Shown one piece after another: positions 45,001 through 54,780 of a stretch of DNA of 64,000 bases. The translations under genes and the position numbers were made by a program. The notes under the pieces were generated by a model. That model searched no databases, was not told the origin of the DNA, and was given only the letters and a program-made list of their open reading frames with translations. Source of the stretch: Isoptericola halotolerans (GTDB lineage: Bacteria > Actinomycetota > Actinomycetes > Actinomycetales > Cellulomonadaceae); the NCBI RefSeq assembly GCF_013149785.1, contig NZ_JABEZU010000001.1, forward strand, positions 1,488,001-1,552,000, in the 5' to 3' direction. Numbering within the stretch: position 1 is the stretch's first letter; every line of letters starts with the position of its first letter.

Positions 45001-46752
45001 CTCGTCCAGCTCGCCGACCCGCTTGCCGCCGCGTCCGCCGTCGTCCCCGGCGAGGAAGACCCCGTAGAGGCCGCGGTCGGGGATGGTCCCGCCGCTGGTG
45101 ACGGCGAGCCGCTGGGCGCCGGGCCTGGCGGAGAGCCGCCCGGTGGCGCGGTCCCAGACGATCCGTGCGCGCAGCTCGCCGAAGTCCTCGCTCGGGTACC
45201 GTCCGGCGAGCATGTCGAGGACGGCGTGCCAGGTGGCGTCCCCGAGCCCGGCGTAGGGCGCCGAGCGACGGACGAGGGCCAGCAGGTCGTCGCTGTGCCA
45301 CTCGTCCATCGCGAGCGTGGCGACCACCTGCTGCGCCAGGACGTCCAGGGGGTTCGACACCACGTGGAGCGGCTCGATCTCGCCGCTGCGCATGCGCTGG
45401 GTGACCACGGTCGCCGGGACGAGCTCCCCGCGGAAGGTGGGCAGCACCACGCCGTGGGAGACCGCGCCCACCTGGTGCCCGGCCCGGCCGATACGTTGCA
45501 GACCGCTGGCCACCGACGGCGGGGAGCCGACCTGGACCGCCAGGTCGATCGCGCCCATGTCGATGCCGAGCTCGAGCGACGACGTCGCGACGACGGCGGG
45601 CAGCCGGCCCGCCTTCAGCTCCGACTCGGTCCGGGTGCGCTCGGCCCGGCTCATGGACCCGTGGTGGGAGCGAGCCAGGACGGGAGCGTCCTCGGGCGGG
45701 GCGGCCGCCGTGCCGGACTGCCCGGGTGCCTGCGCGGCCTGGGCGGCACCCGGGTCGGCGACGGCGAGGCCCTGGCGTTCGGCCCAGGTCTCGTTGATCC
45801 GCGCGGTCAGGCGCTCCGCCCCGCGCCGGGAGTTGGTGAACACGAGGGTCGAACGGTGCGCGGCGATCAGGTCGACGACCCGGTCGGTGACGTGCGGCCA
45901 GACCGACGCCTGCCGCTGCGGTGCGGCCGCCGGGCCGGACAGGTCGGGCTCCTCGTCGCGGCCCAGGTCCGTCAGGTCGGGGACGGGGACGGCGACCTGC
46001 AGGTCCCAGCGCTTGTCGGCCGGTGGTTGCACCACCGCGACCTCGCGCCCACCCTCGGCCGGCGGGCGGCTGCCCGCGAGGAAGGCGGCGACCTCGTCGA
46101 CCGGGCGGACGGTGGCCGAGAGCCCGACGCGCTGCGCGGGCTTCTCGAGCAGGGCGTCGAGCCGTTCCAGCGTGACGGCGAGGTGCGCGCCACGCTTGGT
46201 CCCCGCCACGGCGTGGATCTCGTCGACGATCACCGTCTCGACCCCGGCCAGTCCGGACCGGGCGGCCGAGGTCAGGACCAGGAACAGCGACTCCGGAGTG
46301 GTGATCAGCACGTCCGGCGGCCGGGTCGCGAACGCCCTGCGCTCGGAGGCAGGCGTGTCGCCCGTCCGCATGCCGACGCGCAGCTCGTGGGCGGTGGCGC
46401 CGTCCCGCGCGGCGGTCTGCCGGATGCCGGCCAGCGGGGTGCGCAGGTTGCGCTGCACGTCTGCGGCGAGGGCCTTGAGGGGCGAGACGTACAGCACCCG
46501 GCAGCGTCGGGCCGGGTCCCGCGGCGGCGGGGCGGAGGTGAGCCGGTCGATCGCCCAGAGGAACGCGGCGAGCGTCTTGCCGGAGCCGGTCGGTGCGACC
46601 ACGAGAGCGTGCCGGTCGGCCCCGATCGCCGCCCACGCGCCGGACTGCGCCGCGGTGGGCCGCTCGAACGCGTCGGTGAACCACGCCCGGGTGGCGGGCG
46701 TGAACGCGGCGAGCGGGTCGTCCGGGGTCGGGGCCACCGCCCCATCCTGCAC
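42028..46752 (-). CDS. lhr: Lhr-type ATP-dependent DNA helicase (long form)
   Basis: This 1574-residue superfamily 2 helicase is in the size range of actinobacterial Lhr. The helicase core has Walker A APTGSGKT at 53-60, the DEIH box in VIVDEIHAVAG, TNSRRGAERL and the QRIGRAGHQVG motif VI. Lhr core winged-helix and beta-barrel regions follow, then a long C-terminal part made of winged-helix repeats. The Lhr family translocates 3'-5' and unwinds RNA:DNA hybrids. It starts at GTG 46752, divergent from the DUF3046 gene. The role is probably DNA repair. Confidence 0.94.
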   Translation of the reverse strand: MQDGAVAPTPDDPLAAFTPATRAWFTDAFERPTAAQSGAWAAIGADRHALVVAPTGSGKTLAAFLWAIDRLTSAPPPRDPARRCRVLYVSPLKALAADVQRNLRTPLAGIRQTAARDGATAHELRVGMRTGDTPASERRAFATRPPDVLITTPESLFLVLTSAARSGLAGVETVIVDEIHAVAGTKRGAHLAVTLERLDALLEKPAQRVGLSATVRPVDEVAAFLAGSRPPAEGGREVAVVQPPADKRWDLQVAVPVPDLTDLGRDEEPDLSGPAAAPQRQASVWPHVTDRVVDLIAAHRSTLVFTNSRRGAERLTARINETWAERQGLAVADPGAAQAAQAPGQSGTAAAPPEDAPVLARSHHGSMSRAERTRTESELKAGRLPAVVATSSLELGIDMGAIDLAVQVGSPPSVASGLQRIGRAGHQVGAVSHGVVLPTFRGELVPATVVTQRMRSGEIEPLHVVSNPLDVLAQQVVATLAMDEWHSDDLLALVRRSAPYAGLGDATWHAVLDMLAGRYPSEDFGELRARIVWDRATGRLSARPGAQRLAVTSGGTIPDRGLYGVFLAGDDGGRGGKRVGELDEEMVYESRVGDTFTLGSSTWRIEDITPDRVVVTPAPGLPGRLPFWKGDAPGRPVPLGFAVGAFVREADDALVEGPQPGRAHLRAAGLDAWAADNLAEYLTEQRTATGRLPDDRTVVVETFRDELGDWRVVVHSPLGARVHTPWALVVAARLRERLGADVAAMPGDDGIVLRLPGDSPWDIESPGHQAPALTTEDLLLEPDDVADAVRAELGSSVLFSARFREAAARALLLPRRRPDRRSPLWQQRQRAAQLLQVASAHPEFPIMLEAARECLQDDFDVAALRTLMADLATGRVRLVEVTTSEPSPFARSLLFGYTAQFLYDGDAPLAERRAAALSLDPALLAELLGEQGATDLADLLDPDAVERTEGELQSLVPERQAKDAEGLWDVLRRTGPHPVAALRERTRSDVRDDVDGWLDDLARARRVIAVRIAGVEQWAVVDDAARLRDALGVALPTGLAEAHTTPVPDPLGDLVRRHARTHGPFTTADVAHRFGLGVAVVATVAARLETDGLLVRGALRPEVLGGTGDDLCDPRVLRSLRRRSLAALRAEVEPVEPEALGVFLPRWQNVASTALRGTDGLLRAVEQLAGAAVPASALETLVLPARVADYDPSMLDALTTTGEVLWAGHGPLTGSGGGDGLMSLHLSDDAPLTLATPSELEPDGPLDSALHRVVLDLLTGTGGHFLPRLAELADASAQDTLEVLWDLVWAGHVTNDGLAVLRERLGAGGGVHRAPRAAARPRPVRRSRFAVARAAAPRGGGGRWSALPVPETDPTLRTHALTQVLLDRHGVLTRATAPSEGATSRFRDVYRVLSGLEDRGAVRRGYFVERLGGSQFALPGAVDQLRADAAERDRLRSDPDAARRSVLLAATDPANPYGAALGWPRPPHDPTDGAGHRPGRKAGAVVVLTSGSLTLYVERGGRSLLSFTDDAADLDAAATVLADAARDGRLGRVLVQRVDGTPALAAARDRGPVAAALLDRGFGVTPQGLRIATR

Positions 46753-46807
46753 CGGGGCACCGACAGGCGCCTGCCGCCGTCGGGCCGGGTCGTGGCACCC
46801 TGGGAGA

Positions 46808-47041
46808 GTGCGCTACTCGGACTTCACCCAGCTCGTCGACGAGGTCTTCGGTCGCGCCCTCGGCCGGACCCTGGTGAGCGAGCAGGTCCTGCCCCGGCTC
46901 GGGGGCCGCACCCCGGCCGAGGCGCTCGACGCCGGTGCGGAGCCGCGCGACGTGTGGCACGCGCTGTGCGACGCGCTCGACGTGCCGGAGGGTCGCCGCT
47001 GGGGCACCGACCGGAACCGGCAGGCACCACCGCCGCGTTGA
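46808..47041 (+). CDS. DUF3046 protein
   Basis: This 77-residue protein begins [15 protein letters not shown] and has the family stretch [43 protein letters not shown]3046 genes lie directly upstream of recA in many actinobacteria; the function is unknown. GTG 46808 is 6 nt after CACCCT. The recA LexA box starts 44 bp after its stop, so the gene itself is not under that box. Confidence 0.85.
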   Translation: MRYSDFTQLVDEVFGRALGRTLVSEQVLPRLGGRTPAEALDAGAEPRDVWHALCDALDVPEGRRWGTDRNRQAPPPR

Positions 47042-47084
47042 TCGCGGCCGACCCGCTCCGACACGCCGTCGGTGGTCGACCACT

Positions 47085-47098
47085 CGAACAGATGTTCG
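47085..47098. promoter_or_regulatory. LexA (SOS) box of recA
   Basis: CGAACAGATGTTCG is a perfect CGAAC-N4-GTTCG SOS box of the actinobacterial/Gram-positive type. It overlaps the recA promoter just upstream of the -10. Confidence 0.9.
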
Positions 47099-47100
47099 GC

Positions 47101-47106
47101 TAGAGT
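47101..47106 (+). promoter_or_regulatory. -10 box of recA
   Basis: TAGAGT lies 2 bp after the SOS box, so LexA would block RNA polymerase. The mRNA leader would be about 140 nt. A second TACGGT at 47183-47188 may be another start. Confidence 0.6.
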
Positions 47107-47252
47107 GTGACCACAGCAGGACTCTCGCGGCCGTCGTCCACAGGGCGACAGGGTGCCGCGGGGCGTTGTCGGTGGCGCCGGGTACGGTCGTCGACAACAT
47201 GAGCAGCAAGCCGAAGGCGCGCGGCCGCGCCCAGAACACGAAGGTGACGAAC

Positions 47253-48407
47253 ATGCCAGCACCGGAAGACCGTGACAAGGCCCTCGAAGCCGCGCTCGCC
47301 CAGATCGACCGCAACTTCGGCAAGGGTTCCGTCATGCGGCTCGGTCAGGAGGGGCGCGCCCCGGTGGACATCATCCCCACCGGGTCCATCGCGCTCGACG
47401 TCGCGCTCGGGATCGGCGGGCTGCCGCGCGGCCGCGTGGTCGAGGTTTACGGCCCCGAGTCCTCCGGCAAGACGACCATCGCGCTGCACGCGGTGGCGAA
47501 CGCCCAGAAGAACGGCGGCATCGCGGCGTTCATCGACGCCGAGCACGCCCTGGACCCGGACTACGCCAAGAAGCTCGGTGTCGACACCGACGCTCTCCTC
47601 GTCTCCCAGCCGGACACCGGCGAGCAGGCGCTGGAGATCACCGACATGCTGATCCGTTCCGGTGCGATCGACATCATCGTCATCGACTCCGTCGCGGCCC
47701 TGGTGCCCAAGGCCGAGATCGAGGGCGAGATGGGTGACAGCCACGTGGGCCTGCAGGCACGGCTCATGTCGCAGGCGCTGCGCAAGATCGCCGGCGCGCT
47801 GAGCCAGTCGGGCACCACCGCGATCTTCATCAACCAGCTCCGCGAGAAGATCGGTGTGTTCTTCGGCTCCCCGGAGACGACCACCGGTGGCAAGGCGTTG
47901 AAGTTCTACGCCTCGGTGCGGATGGACATCCGCCGGATCGAGACCCTCAAGGAGGGGACCGACGCGGTCGGCAACCGCACGCGGGTCAAGGTCGTCAAGA
48001 ACAAGATGGCGCCGCCGTTCAAGCAGGCCGAGTTCGACATCCTGTACGGCGTCGGGATCTCCCGCGAGGGTGGTCTGATCGACATGGGCGTCGAGCACGG
48101 GTTCGTGCGCAAGTCCGGGTCGTGGTTCACCTACGACGGTGACCAGCTCGGCCAGGGCAAGGAGAACGCCCGGTCGTTCCTGCGGGACAACCCCGACCTC
48201 GCCGACGAGCTGGAGAAGAAGATCAAGGAGAAGCTCGGCGTCGGAGCCAAGGTCGACGTACCGGCGGAGAGCGACGACGCCGTGCCGGCGCCGGGCGGCC
48301 CGTCCTCGGCGGTCGCGGCAGCCTCCGCGGACGAGGGCAAGGTCTCGGCCAAGGCGAAGGCGACCGCTCGGTCCACGGCTGCCAAGACCAAGAAGGCGCC
48401 GTTCTGA
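47253..48407 (+). CDS. recA: Recombinase RecA
   Basis: This 384-residue protein drives strand exchange and LexA self-cleavage. Walker A is GPESSGKT at 67-74; Walker B lies in [24 protein letters not shown], with loop 1 following it, and loop 2 is near [23 protein letters not shown]. The C-terminus is Ala/Lys-rich and ends KTKKAPF. The ATG at 47253 follows GAAGGTGA and gives the usual [15 protein letters not shown]; an in-frame ATG at 47199 would add 18 basic residues. recX follows after 13 nt. Confidence 0.97.
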   Translation: MPAPEDRDKALEAALAQIDRNFGKGSVMRLGQEGRAPVDIIPTGSIALDVALGIGGLPRGRVVEVYGPESSGKTTIALHAVANAQKNGGIAAFIDAEHALDPDYAKKLGVDTDALLVSQPDTGEQALEITDMLIRSGAIDIIVIDSVAALVPKAEIEGEMGDSHVGLQARLMSQALRKIAGALSQSGTTAIFINQLREKIGVFFGSPETTTGGKALKFYASVRMDIRRIETLKEGTDAVGNRTRVKVVKNKMAPPFKQAEFDILYGVGISREGGLIDMGVEHGFVRKSGSWFTYDGDQLGQGKENARSFLRDNPDLADELEKKIKEKLGVGAKVDVPAESDDAVPAPGGPSSAVAAASADEGKVSAKAKATARSTAAKTKKAPF

Positions 48408-48420
48408 CGGGCGCCCGCTG

Positions 48421-49020
48421 ATGACAGCAGGACGGGGCGGTCGCGGCGAGGGGAAGCGCCGCGGCCGCCCGAGCGTGGGCGAACGCCTCGAGGCCGGGGA
48501 GATCGGCACCGAGGAGGCGGTCGAGCTCGCCCGCGAGACGGTGCTGCGCACCTTGACGGCAGCTCCCAAGAGCCGCGCAGAGCTGGCCCGCTCCCTCGCA
48601 CGCAAGGGGTATCCGGAGCATGTCGTCACCCCGGTGCTCGACCGGTTCGAGGAGGTCCGGCTCGTCGACGACGCCGAGTACGCGGACATGATCGTGCGGA
48701 CCCGGCACACCGAGCGCGGCCAGGCCCGCCGGGCGATCTCGGCTGAGCTCTACCGGCGGGGGATCGACGCGGACACGGCAGCCGAGGCGCTCGAGCAGAT
48801 CGACGGCGACGACGAGCGCGAGGCAGCTGCCGAGCTGGCCCGCAAGCACGTCGCGCGCACGCGCGGCCTCGACCGGGACAAGCGGGTCCGGCGGGCCGTC
48901 GGAGCGTTGAGTCGCAAGGGACACAGCCCGTCGGTGGCGTTCGCTGCCGTCAAGGATGCGCTCGCCGCCGAGGGGGAGGGCTCCGACGGCGAGGACGACC
49001 ACCTCGACCTCGACGACTGA
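48421..49020 (+). CDS. recX: RecX regulatory protein
   Basis: This 199-residue protein binds RecA filaments and limits their activity. The three-helix RecX repeats are seen in LARETVLRTLTAAPKSRAELARSLARKGYPEHVVTPVLDRFEEVRLVDDAEYADMI (shown here only by its key parts LARSLARKGYPE and VRLVDDAEYA) and RRAISAELYRRGID. The N-terminus is Gly/Arg-rich and the C-terminus acidic. It is in one transcript with recA and so is SOS-induced. A strong terminator follows. Confidence 0.93.
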   Translation: MTAGRGGRGEGKRRGRPSVGERLEAGEIGTEEAVELARETVLRTLTAAPKSRAELARSLARKGYPEHVVTPVLDRFEEVRLVDDAEYADMIVRTRHTERGQARRAISAELYRRGIDADTAAEALEQIDGDDEREAAAELARKHVARTRGLDRDKRVRRAVGALSRKGHSPSVAFAAVKDALAAEGEGSDGEDDHLDLDD

Positions 49021-49038
49021 GGATCAGAGCGACGACAG

Positions 49039-49076
49039 CGGAGGGGCCCGGGTGATCCGTCACCCGGGCCCCTCCG
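49039..49076. terminator. Perfect 17-bp bidirectional terminator stem
   Basis: Bases 49039-49055 pair without mismatch with 49060-49076 around a TCCG loop. It lies between the convergent recX and gluD genes and should end both operons. Confidence 0.8.
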
Positions 49077-49098
49077 CAGTGCTGTCCGTCGAGCGAGG

Positions 49099-49992
49099 TC
49101 AGGGCGCGGAGGCGCTCTGGTCGCGACCGATGTTGTGGGGAACCGCCACCACGGCGTTCGGGTCCAGCTTGTCGGCCCGCTGTCCACGTTCCGCCAGCCG
49201 GCGGTCGACGATGATAGCCACCCGCGTCAGCGTGAAGTTGACGATGAGGTAGATGGAGAGCACCACCACGAACAGCGGGAACCGGTACTGGTCACCGAAG
49301 AACGAGTAGTTGAGCTGCATCATGCGCAGCAGCTCCTGATACCCCACGATGAAACCTAGGGACGTGTCCTTGAGGAGCACGACGAACTGGCTGATCAGGC
49401 TCGGGAGCATCAGTCGCAGCACCTGCGGGAGCTGCACGATCCGCAGCGTCTGCCAGCGGGTCAGCCCGACGGCGGTCCCGGCCTCGACCTGCCCCTTCGG
49501 CAGTGCGGCCAGGCCTGCTCGGATGATCTCCGCCACGATCGCCGCGTTGTACAGCACCAGACCGAAGATGACCGCTTCGAAGGCCGTCAGGCCCAGTGCG
49601 AGCTGCCCGAAGAACATCATCAACAGCACCGGCAGGCCCCGGAGGAGCTCGATGACGGCGGTCGCCAGTCCACTGACCAGCCGCAGCCGACTGGTGCGCA
49701 GCACCGCCAGGATGATCGCGAGGGCGAAGGCCAACGGTGCAGCGGTCGCCGCAGCCCGGAGGGTGGCGCCGAGCCCGACGACGAGGAGGGAACGCCAGAC
49801 GTCAGCCGCGGACTGGCCCTTGGGCGGGTCGCTGAAGACCTCCCAGCGCGAGTCGAAGAGGCCGCGGTCGACCATGCCCTTGAACACCCAGGCGAGCACG
49901 GCAAGGAGCAGGATCGCCACTCCGATGGATGCGATCCTTTCGATGCGTCGGGTCCTGGGGCCGGGGGCGTCGTAGAGGACGGAGCCGCTCAT
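49099..49992 (-). CDS. gluD: Glutamate ABC transporter permease GluD
   Basis: This 297-residue integral membrane protein is the second permease of an amino-acid importer. The EAA-type cytoplasmic loop, EAGTAVGLTRWQTLRIVQLPQVLRLMLP, contacts the ATPase. Five or six membrane helices are seen, with a hydrophilic C-terminal tail. Its ATG overlaps the gluC stop (ATGA). The order gluABCD next to recA-recX and miaB is conserved in Corynebacterium and relatives, where the system takes up glutamate; glutamate specificity here is inferred. Confidence 0.9.
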   Translation of the reverse strand: MSGSVLYDAPGPRTRRIERIASIGVAILLLAVLAWVFKGMVDRGLFDSRWEVFSDPPKGQSAADVWRSLLVVGLGATLRAAATAAPLAFALAIILAVLRTSRLRLVSGLATAVIELLRGLPVLLMMFFGQLALGLTAFEAVIFGLVLYNAAIVAEIIRAGLAALPKGQVEAGTAVGLTRWQTLRIVQLPQVLRLMLPSLISQFVVLLKDTSLGFIVGYQELLRMMQLNYSFFGDQYRFPLFVVVLSIYLIVNFTLTRVAIIVDRRLAERGQRADKLDPNAVVAVPHNIGRDQSASAP

Positions 49993-50639
49993 CGGCTGAA
50001 CACCACCTTTCGCTCGATGTACCCCGCGAGCGTGCCGGCGGGGATGGTGATGAGCAGGTAGAAGAACGCGACACCGAGAAGCATCCAGAGCACGTCGGCG
50101 GGGTAGTCGCGTGCCAGGCCACGCCCGGTGGCGGTGAGCTCCACGACGGCGAACCCGGCGGCGACCGACGTGTTCTTGGTCAGGGCGATGAGGACGTTGA
50201 TCAGCGGTGGCACGACGGTCCGCAGCGCCTGGGGGAGCACCACGAGGGACAACGTCTGGGTGCTGCCGAGGCCGATCGCACGGGCCGCTTCGGCCTGCCC
50301 GACGCTCACGCTGTTGATGCCGGACCGTACCGCCTCGCAGACGAAGGCCGACGTGTAGACGGTCAGCGCGATGATCGCGGGCACCCGGCCCAGCGGGAGG
50401 ATGTAGCCCATCGAGGGGAGGATGAAGACGAAGAAGATGAAGACGAGCGTCAGCGGGGTGTTGCGGCCGATCTCGACGATCGTCGCCCCGACGATCCGCA
50501 ACGACTTCAGCGGTGAGACGCGGAACGTCGCGAGGATCGTCCCGAACACGAGGGACAGCACTCCCGAGACGACGGCCAGGAAGAGCGTCGTCGTGAAGCC
50601 GTCCCAAAATCTCGGCAGTGCTTCGATCACCGAGTCCAT
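49989..50639 (-). CDS. gluC: Glutamate ABC transporter permease GluC
   Basis: This 216-residue permease pairs with GluD. The family stretch EIGRNTPLTLVFIFFVF and the EAA loop GQAEAARAIGLGSTQTLSLVVLPQALR are present. The ATG at 50639 has AGGAA upstream; a GTG five codons earlier (50654) is also possible. It is separated from gluB by about 115 bp and overlaps gluD by four bases. Confidence 0.9.
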   Translation of the reverse strand: MDSVIEALPRFWDGFTTTLFLAVVSGVLSLVFGTILATFRVSPLKSLRIVGATIVEIGRNTPLTLVFIFFVFILPSMGYILPLGRVPAIIALTVYTSAFVCEAVRSGINSVSVGQAEAARAIGLGSTQTLSLVVLPQALRTVVPPLINVLIALTKNTSVAAGFAVVELTATGRGLARDYPADVLWMLLGVAFFYLLITIPAGTLAGYIERKVVFSR

Positions 50640-50753
50640 GGAGAGTTCCTGCACTTCCTGTGACGGGTGCGGGGAGGGACGGCAGTCCCTCCCCGCACCA
50701 CGAGGGGACGACGCGCTAGTGGGCGCGTCACCGATCTGTCAACGGTCGAGCGC

Positions 50754-51623
50754 TCAGTAGCGGTCGACGGTCGGCGGCTCGGGGGTGTCGAGGACCTCTC
50801 CGGCGGTCGACTCCCACGCGGCGGCCCAGCGGCCGTCCTCGTAGGCGGCCTCGAGAGTGTCGTTGATGAAGGTGCGGAAGTCGTCGTCGCCCTTGGCCAG
50901 ACCGATGCCGTACGGCTCCTCGGTGAACAGGTCGCCCACGATCTGGAAGTCGTCCGGGCTCTCGGCGACGTACCCGGCCAGGATGACGTTGTCGGTGGTC
51001 ACCGCGTCGACCTGCCCGTTGCGCAGCGGGTCGAGGCAGTCGGTGTAGGCGCCGAACGTCACCAGCTCGGCGTCGGGGTAGTTCTGCTCGATGTTGCCGG
51101 CCGGCGTCGATCCGTCCACCGAGCAGACCGTCTTGCCGGCCAGGTCGTCCGGGCCGCTGATCTCGGTCTCGTCGGTGCGCACCAGCAGCGACTGCCCGGC
51201 CTCGTAGTACGGCCCGGCGAAGTCGATGACCTCCTTGCGCTCATCGTTGATCGTGTAGGTCGCGACGACGATGTCGACCTGGCCCTCCTGGATGAAGGGC
51301 TCACGGTTGGCCGAGACGGTCTCGACCCAGTTGATGTCGTCCTCGGCGATCCCGAGCTCGGCGGCGACCAGCTTGCCGATCTCCACGTCGAACCCGACCG
51401 GGGTCCCGTCGGGGCCGACCAGGCCGAACAGCGGCTGGTCGAACTTGGTGCCGATGGTGATCGAGCCGGCGTCGGCGAGCTCGGCCATGGTCGAGCCCTC
51501 GGGGAAGTCCGCGGCCTCGACGTCGGCCGGCTCTGTGGTCGTCTCGCCGTCGTCGCCGCAGGCGGACAGGGTCAGGGCGGCCACGGCGGCGAGAGCCACC
51601 AGCCCGGTGGAACGTCTACGCAT
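50754..51623 (-). CDS. gluB: Glutamate-binding lipoprotein GluB
   Basis: This 289-residue solute-binding protein has an N-terminal MRRRSTGLVALAAVAALTL signal with lipobox LSAC, so it is anchored outside the membrane. The type II periplasmic-binding fold is seen in GSITIGTKFDQPLFGLV, GFDVEIGKLVAAELG and DERKEVIDFAGPYYEAGQ. The ATG at 51623 follows AAGGAG. The distance to gluC is long enough to allow differential RNA stability in favour of gluB. Confidence 0.92.
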   Translation of the reverse strand: MRRRSTGLVALAAVAALTLSACGDDGETTTEPADVEAADFPEGSTMAELADAGSITIGTKFDQPLFGLVGPDGTPVGFDVEIGKLVAAELGIAEDDINWVETVSANREPFIQEGQVDIVVATYTINDERKEVIDFAGPYYEAGQSLLVRTDETEISGPDDLAGKTVCSVDGSTPAGNIEQNYPDAELVTFGAYTDCLDPLRNGQVDAVTTDNVILAGYVAESPDDFQIVGDLFTEEPYGIGLAKGDDDFRTFINDTLEAAYEDGRWAAAWESTAGEVLDTPEPPTVDRY

Positions 51624-51681
51624 GATTTCTCCTTCGTCGGGGCGTCCGGCTCGTGACCGGCGCACAGGGGTTACCGGTGGG

Positions 51682-52458
<777 letters not shown>

Positions 52459-52464
52459 TCCTTG

Positions 52465-52470
52465 AACCTA
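52465..52470 (-). promoter_or_regulatory. -10 box of gluA, predicted leaderless
   Basis: TAGGTT on the minus strand ends 6 nt before the ATG at 52458. Confidence 0.5.
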
Positions 52471-52591
52471 ACCAGTCGTTGTTACACGGGCCAGCACCTT
52501 GCGCCCCAGGTCGGCAACGAATCGGTAACGACCCTTCCGTACCTGTCCCGGAGGTGGCGACGCTGCGTTCCGGGCCCCGGGGCTCGGGTCG

Positions 52592-52597
52592 TACCCT
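52592..52597 (+). promoter_or_regulatory. -10 box of miaB
   Basis: TACCCT ends 8 nt before the ATG at 52606, allowing a leader of zero to two bases. Confidence 0.5.
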
Positions 52598-52605
52598 AGA
52601 GGGCG

Positions 52606-54252
52606 ATGTCCACCACCATGCCTACCCCGAGCGCCACCGACTCGCCCGACCGTGCCGGGACCGATGCGCGCACCTACGTCGTGCGCACCCTCGGCTGCCA
52701 GATGAACGTGCACGACTCCGAGCACATGGCCGGGATGCTCGAGCAGGCCGGCTACAGCCGTGCCAGCGCCTCCGACGACGCCGCGAGCAACGCCGACGTC
52801 GTCGTCATCAACACGTGCGCGGTGCGCGAGAACGCCGCCACGCGGCTGTACGGCAACCTCGGTCAGCTCGCGAGCCTCAAGGCGCAGCGGCCGGGCATGC
52901 AGATCGCCGTCGGCGGCTGCCTGGCCCAGAAGGACCGGGGCGAGATCGTGGCGAAGGCGCCCTGGGTGGACGTCGTCTTCGGGACGCACAACCTTGACGC
53001 CCTGCCCGTCCTGCTGGAGCGCGCCCGGCACAACGAGGCCGCCCAGGTGGAGATCGCGGAGTCGCTGCAGGTCTTCCCCTCCACGCTGCCCACCCGGCGC
53101 GAGTCGGTCTACGCCGGTTGGGTCTCCATCTCGGTCGGCTGCAACAACACGTGCACCTTCTGCATCGTGCCGCACCTGCGCGGCAAGGAGCGCGACCGCC
53201 GGCCCGGCGAGATCCTCGCCGAGGTCCAGGCGCTCGTCGACGCCGGCGCGGTCGAGGTGACGCTGCTCGGCCAGAACGTCAACAGCTACGGCGTGGAGTT
53301 CGGCGACCGCGGTGCGTTCGCCAAGCTGCTGCGCGCCTGCGGGCAGATCGACGGGCTCGAGCGGGTCCGCTTCACCTCCCCGCACCCGGCTGCGTTCACC
53401 GACGACGTGATCGCTGCGATGGCCGAGACCGGCAACGTCATGCCGCAGCTGCACATGCCGCTGCAGTCCGGGTCGGACCGCGTGCTGCGCGCCATGCGCC
53501 GCAGCTACCGGTCCAGCAAGTTCCTCGGGATCCTGGAGCGGGTGCGTGCCGTGATGCCCGACGCCGCGATCACGACGGACATCATCGTCGGCTTCCCCGG
53601 CGAGACCGAGGACGACTTCGCCGAGACGCTGCGTGTCGTGGAGGCCTCGCGCTTCAGCTCGGCCTTCATGTTCCAGTACTCGCCGCGGCCCGGCACCCCG
53701 GCCGCCACGATGGACGGCCAGCTCCCCAAGGAAGTCGTCCAGGAGCGGTTCGAGCGGCTCCTCGCCCTGCAGGAGCGCATCAGCTCCGAGGAGTCCGCCG
53801 CCCAGGTCGGCCGCACGCTCGAGGTGCTCGTCGCCGAGGGCTCCGGCAAGAAGGACGGCGCGACGCACCGCCTCAGCGGGCGTGCCCGGGACAACCGCCT
53901 GGTGCACCTCGCGCTGCCGTCCGGTGTGCTGGCCGACGGCGGCACTCTGCCCGACCAGCCTGTCGGTCTCGACGACCCGCGGCTGGCCGAGGCCGCGGAC
54001 CTCGACCCGCGGCTGCCCCGCCCCGGCGACATGGTCACCGTGGAGGTCACGCGCTCGGCGCCGCACCACCTCATCGCGGACTCGGCCGTCGACGGTGGCA
54101 CCTACGCCGTCCGCCGCACCCGCTCGGGCGACGCCTGGGTGCAGCGGGAGAGGACCCGGCTCGGAGGTGGGGACGACCAGTACGGCCACGGCGCGCCCGC
54201 ACCCGACGGTCCCGTCGTCCTCGGCATGCCGCGCGTCGGCACACCGGGGTAG
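52606..54252 (+). CDS. miaB: tRNA-2-methylthio-N6-isopentenyladenosine synthase MiaB
   Basis: This 548-residue radical SAM enzyme adds a methylthio group to i6A37 of tRNAs, after MiaA. The N-terminal auxiliary cluster cysteines are in TLGCQMN (Cys31), INTCAVRE and VGGCLAQ. The radical SAM motif is [15 protein letters not shown] domain follows ([30 protein letters not shown]). The C-terminus is about 60 residues longer than in E. coli. miaA lies 2.3 kb downstream on the same strand. Confidence 0.96.
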   Translation: MSTTMPTPSATDSPDRAGTDARTYVVRTLGCQMNVHDSEHMAGMLEQAGYSRASASDDAASNADVVVINTCAVRENAATRLYGNLGQLASLKAQRPGMQIAVGGCLAQKDRGEIVAKAPWVDVVFGTHNLDALPVLLERARHNEAAQVEIAESLQVFPSTLPTRRESVYAGWVSISVGCNNTCTFCIVPHLRGKERDRRPGEILAEVQALVDAGAVEVTLLGQNVNSYGVEFGDRGAFAKLLRACGQIDGLERVRFTSPHPAAFTDDVIAAMAETGNVMPQLHMPLQSGSDRVLRAMRRSYRSSKFLGILERVRAVMPDAAITTDIIVGFPGETEDDFAETLRVVEASRFSSAFMFQYSPRPGTPAATMDGQLPKEVVQERFERLLALQERISSEESAAQVGRTLEVLVAEGSGKKDGATHRLSGRARDNRLVHLALPSGVLADGGTLPDQPVGLDDPRLAEAADLDPRLPRPGDMVTVEVTRSAPHHLIADSAVDGGTYAVRRTRSGDAWVQRERTRLGGGDDQYGHGAPAPDGPVVLGMPRVGTPG

Positions 54253-54273
54253 GGCGCACCGGGTCAGGGCACG

Positions 54274-54780
54274 TCAGGAGGCGGGGTCGCTGAGCGGGCC
54301 CACGCTCGCGAAGAACTGCGACGCCGTGACCAGCCCGCACGAGACCGTCTCCGCGAGCTGCACGTCGGTGGCCCCGTGCTCCAGGTCGACCGACACCTCC
54401 GTGTACAGCGCGAGGCCGCTGCCCTCCGGACGGGTGTAGACCTTGGGCCAGATCCGCTCGCGGTTCCAGTCGTTGCAGGCCTGCAGGACAGCGGCTCGCG
54501 CGGTGTCCGGCACGGTGCCGGCCCAGCGCCCGCGCACCTGGAGGATCTCGGAGTCGTCGCCGAGCAGCAGGAACCAGAACCGGTTGCCGTCCCACGTGCC
54601 GGTGATGTCGCCGTCGTCGTCGGTACGGAACCGGTACCCGCGGCGTGCCAGGTCGTTGCCGACCCTCGCCAGCGTCACCGGCGTGGGGACCTCGGCGCGG
54701 ATGCCAGGCTGCCCGGCGCGACCCCGGCGGCGGGCGACCTGCAGCACCGCGGCGGTGGCGCGCCGCAGCGGGCCGCTCAC
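54274..54780 (-). CDS. YbjN-domain protein, paralogue A
   Basis: This 168-residue protein is of the YbjN/type III chaperone-like fold. Key parts are LARRGYRFRTDDDGDITGTW, RFWFLLLGDDSEILQVRGRW, CNDWNRERIWPKVYTR and VSCGLVTASQFFASV. The same blocks, in the same order, are in the adjacent gene, so the two are tandem paralogues. The start GTG 54780 overlaps the stop of the upstream paralogue by GTGA, so they are translated together and may form a heterodimer. The function is unknown. Confidence 0.85.
   Translation of the reverse strand: MSGPLRRATAAVLQVARRRGRAGQPGIRAEVPTPVTLARVGNDLARRGYRFRTDDDGDITGTWDGNRFWFLLLGDDSEILQVRGRWAGTVPDTARAAVLQACNDWNRERIWPKVYTRPEGSGLALYTEVSVDLEHGATDVQLAETVSCGLVTASQFFASVGPLSDPAS

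Noticed and set aside
44230-47103. Open frame of over 950 codons antisense to lhr
   Set aside because: It is a codon-bias shadow of the helicase gene, with no known domain.
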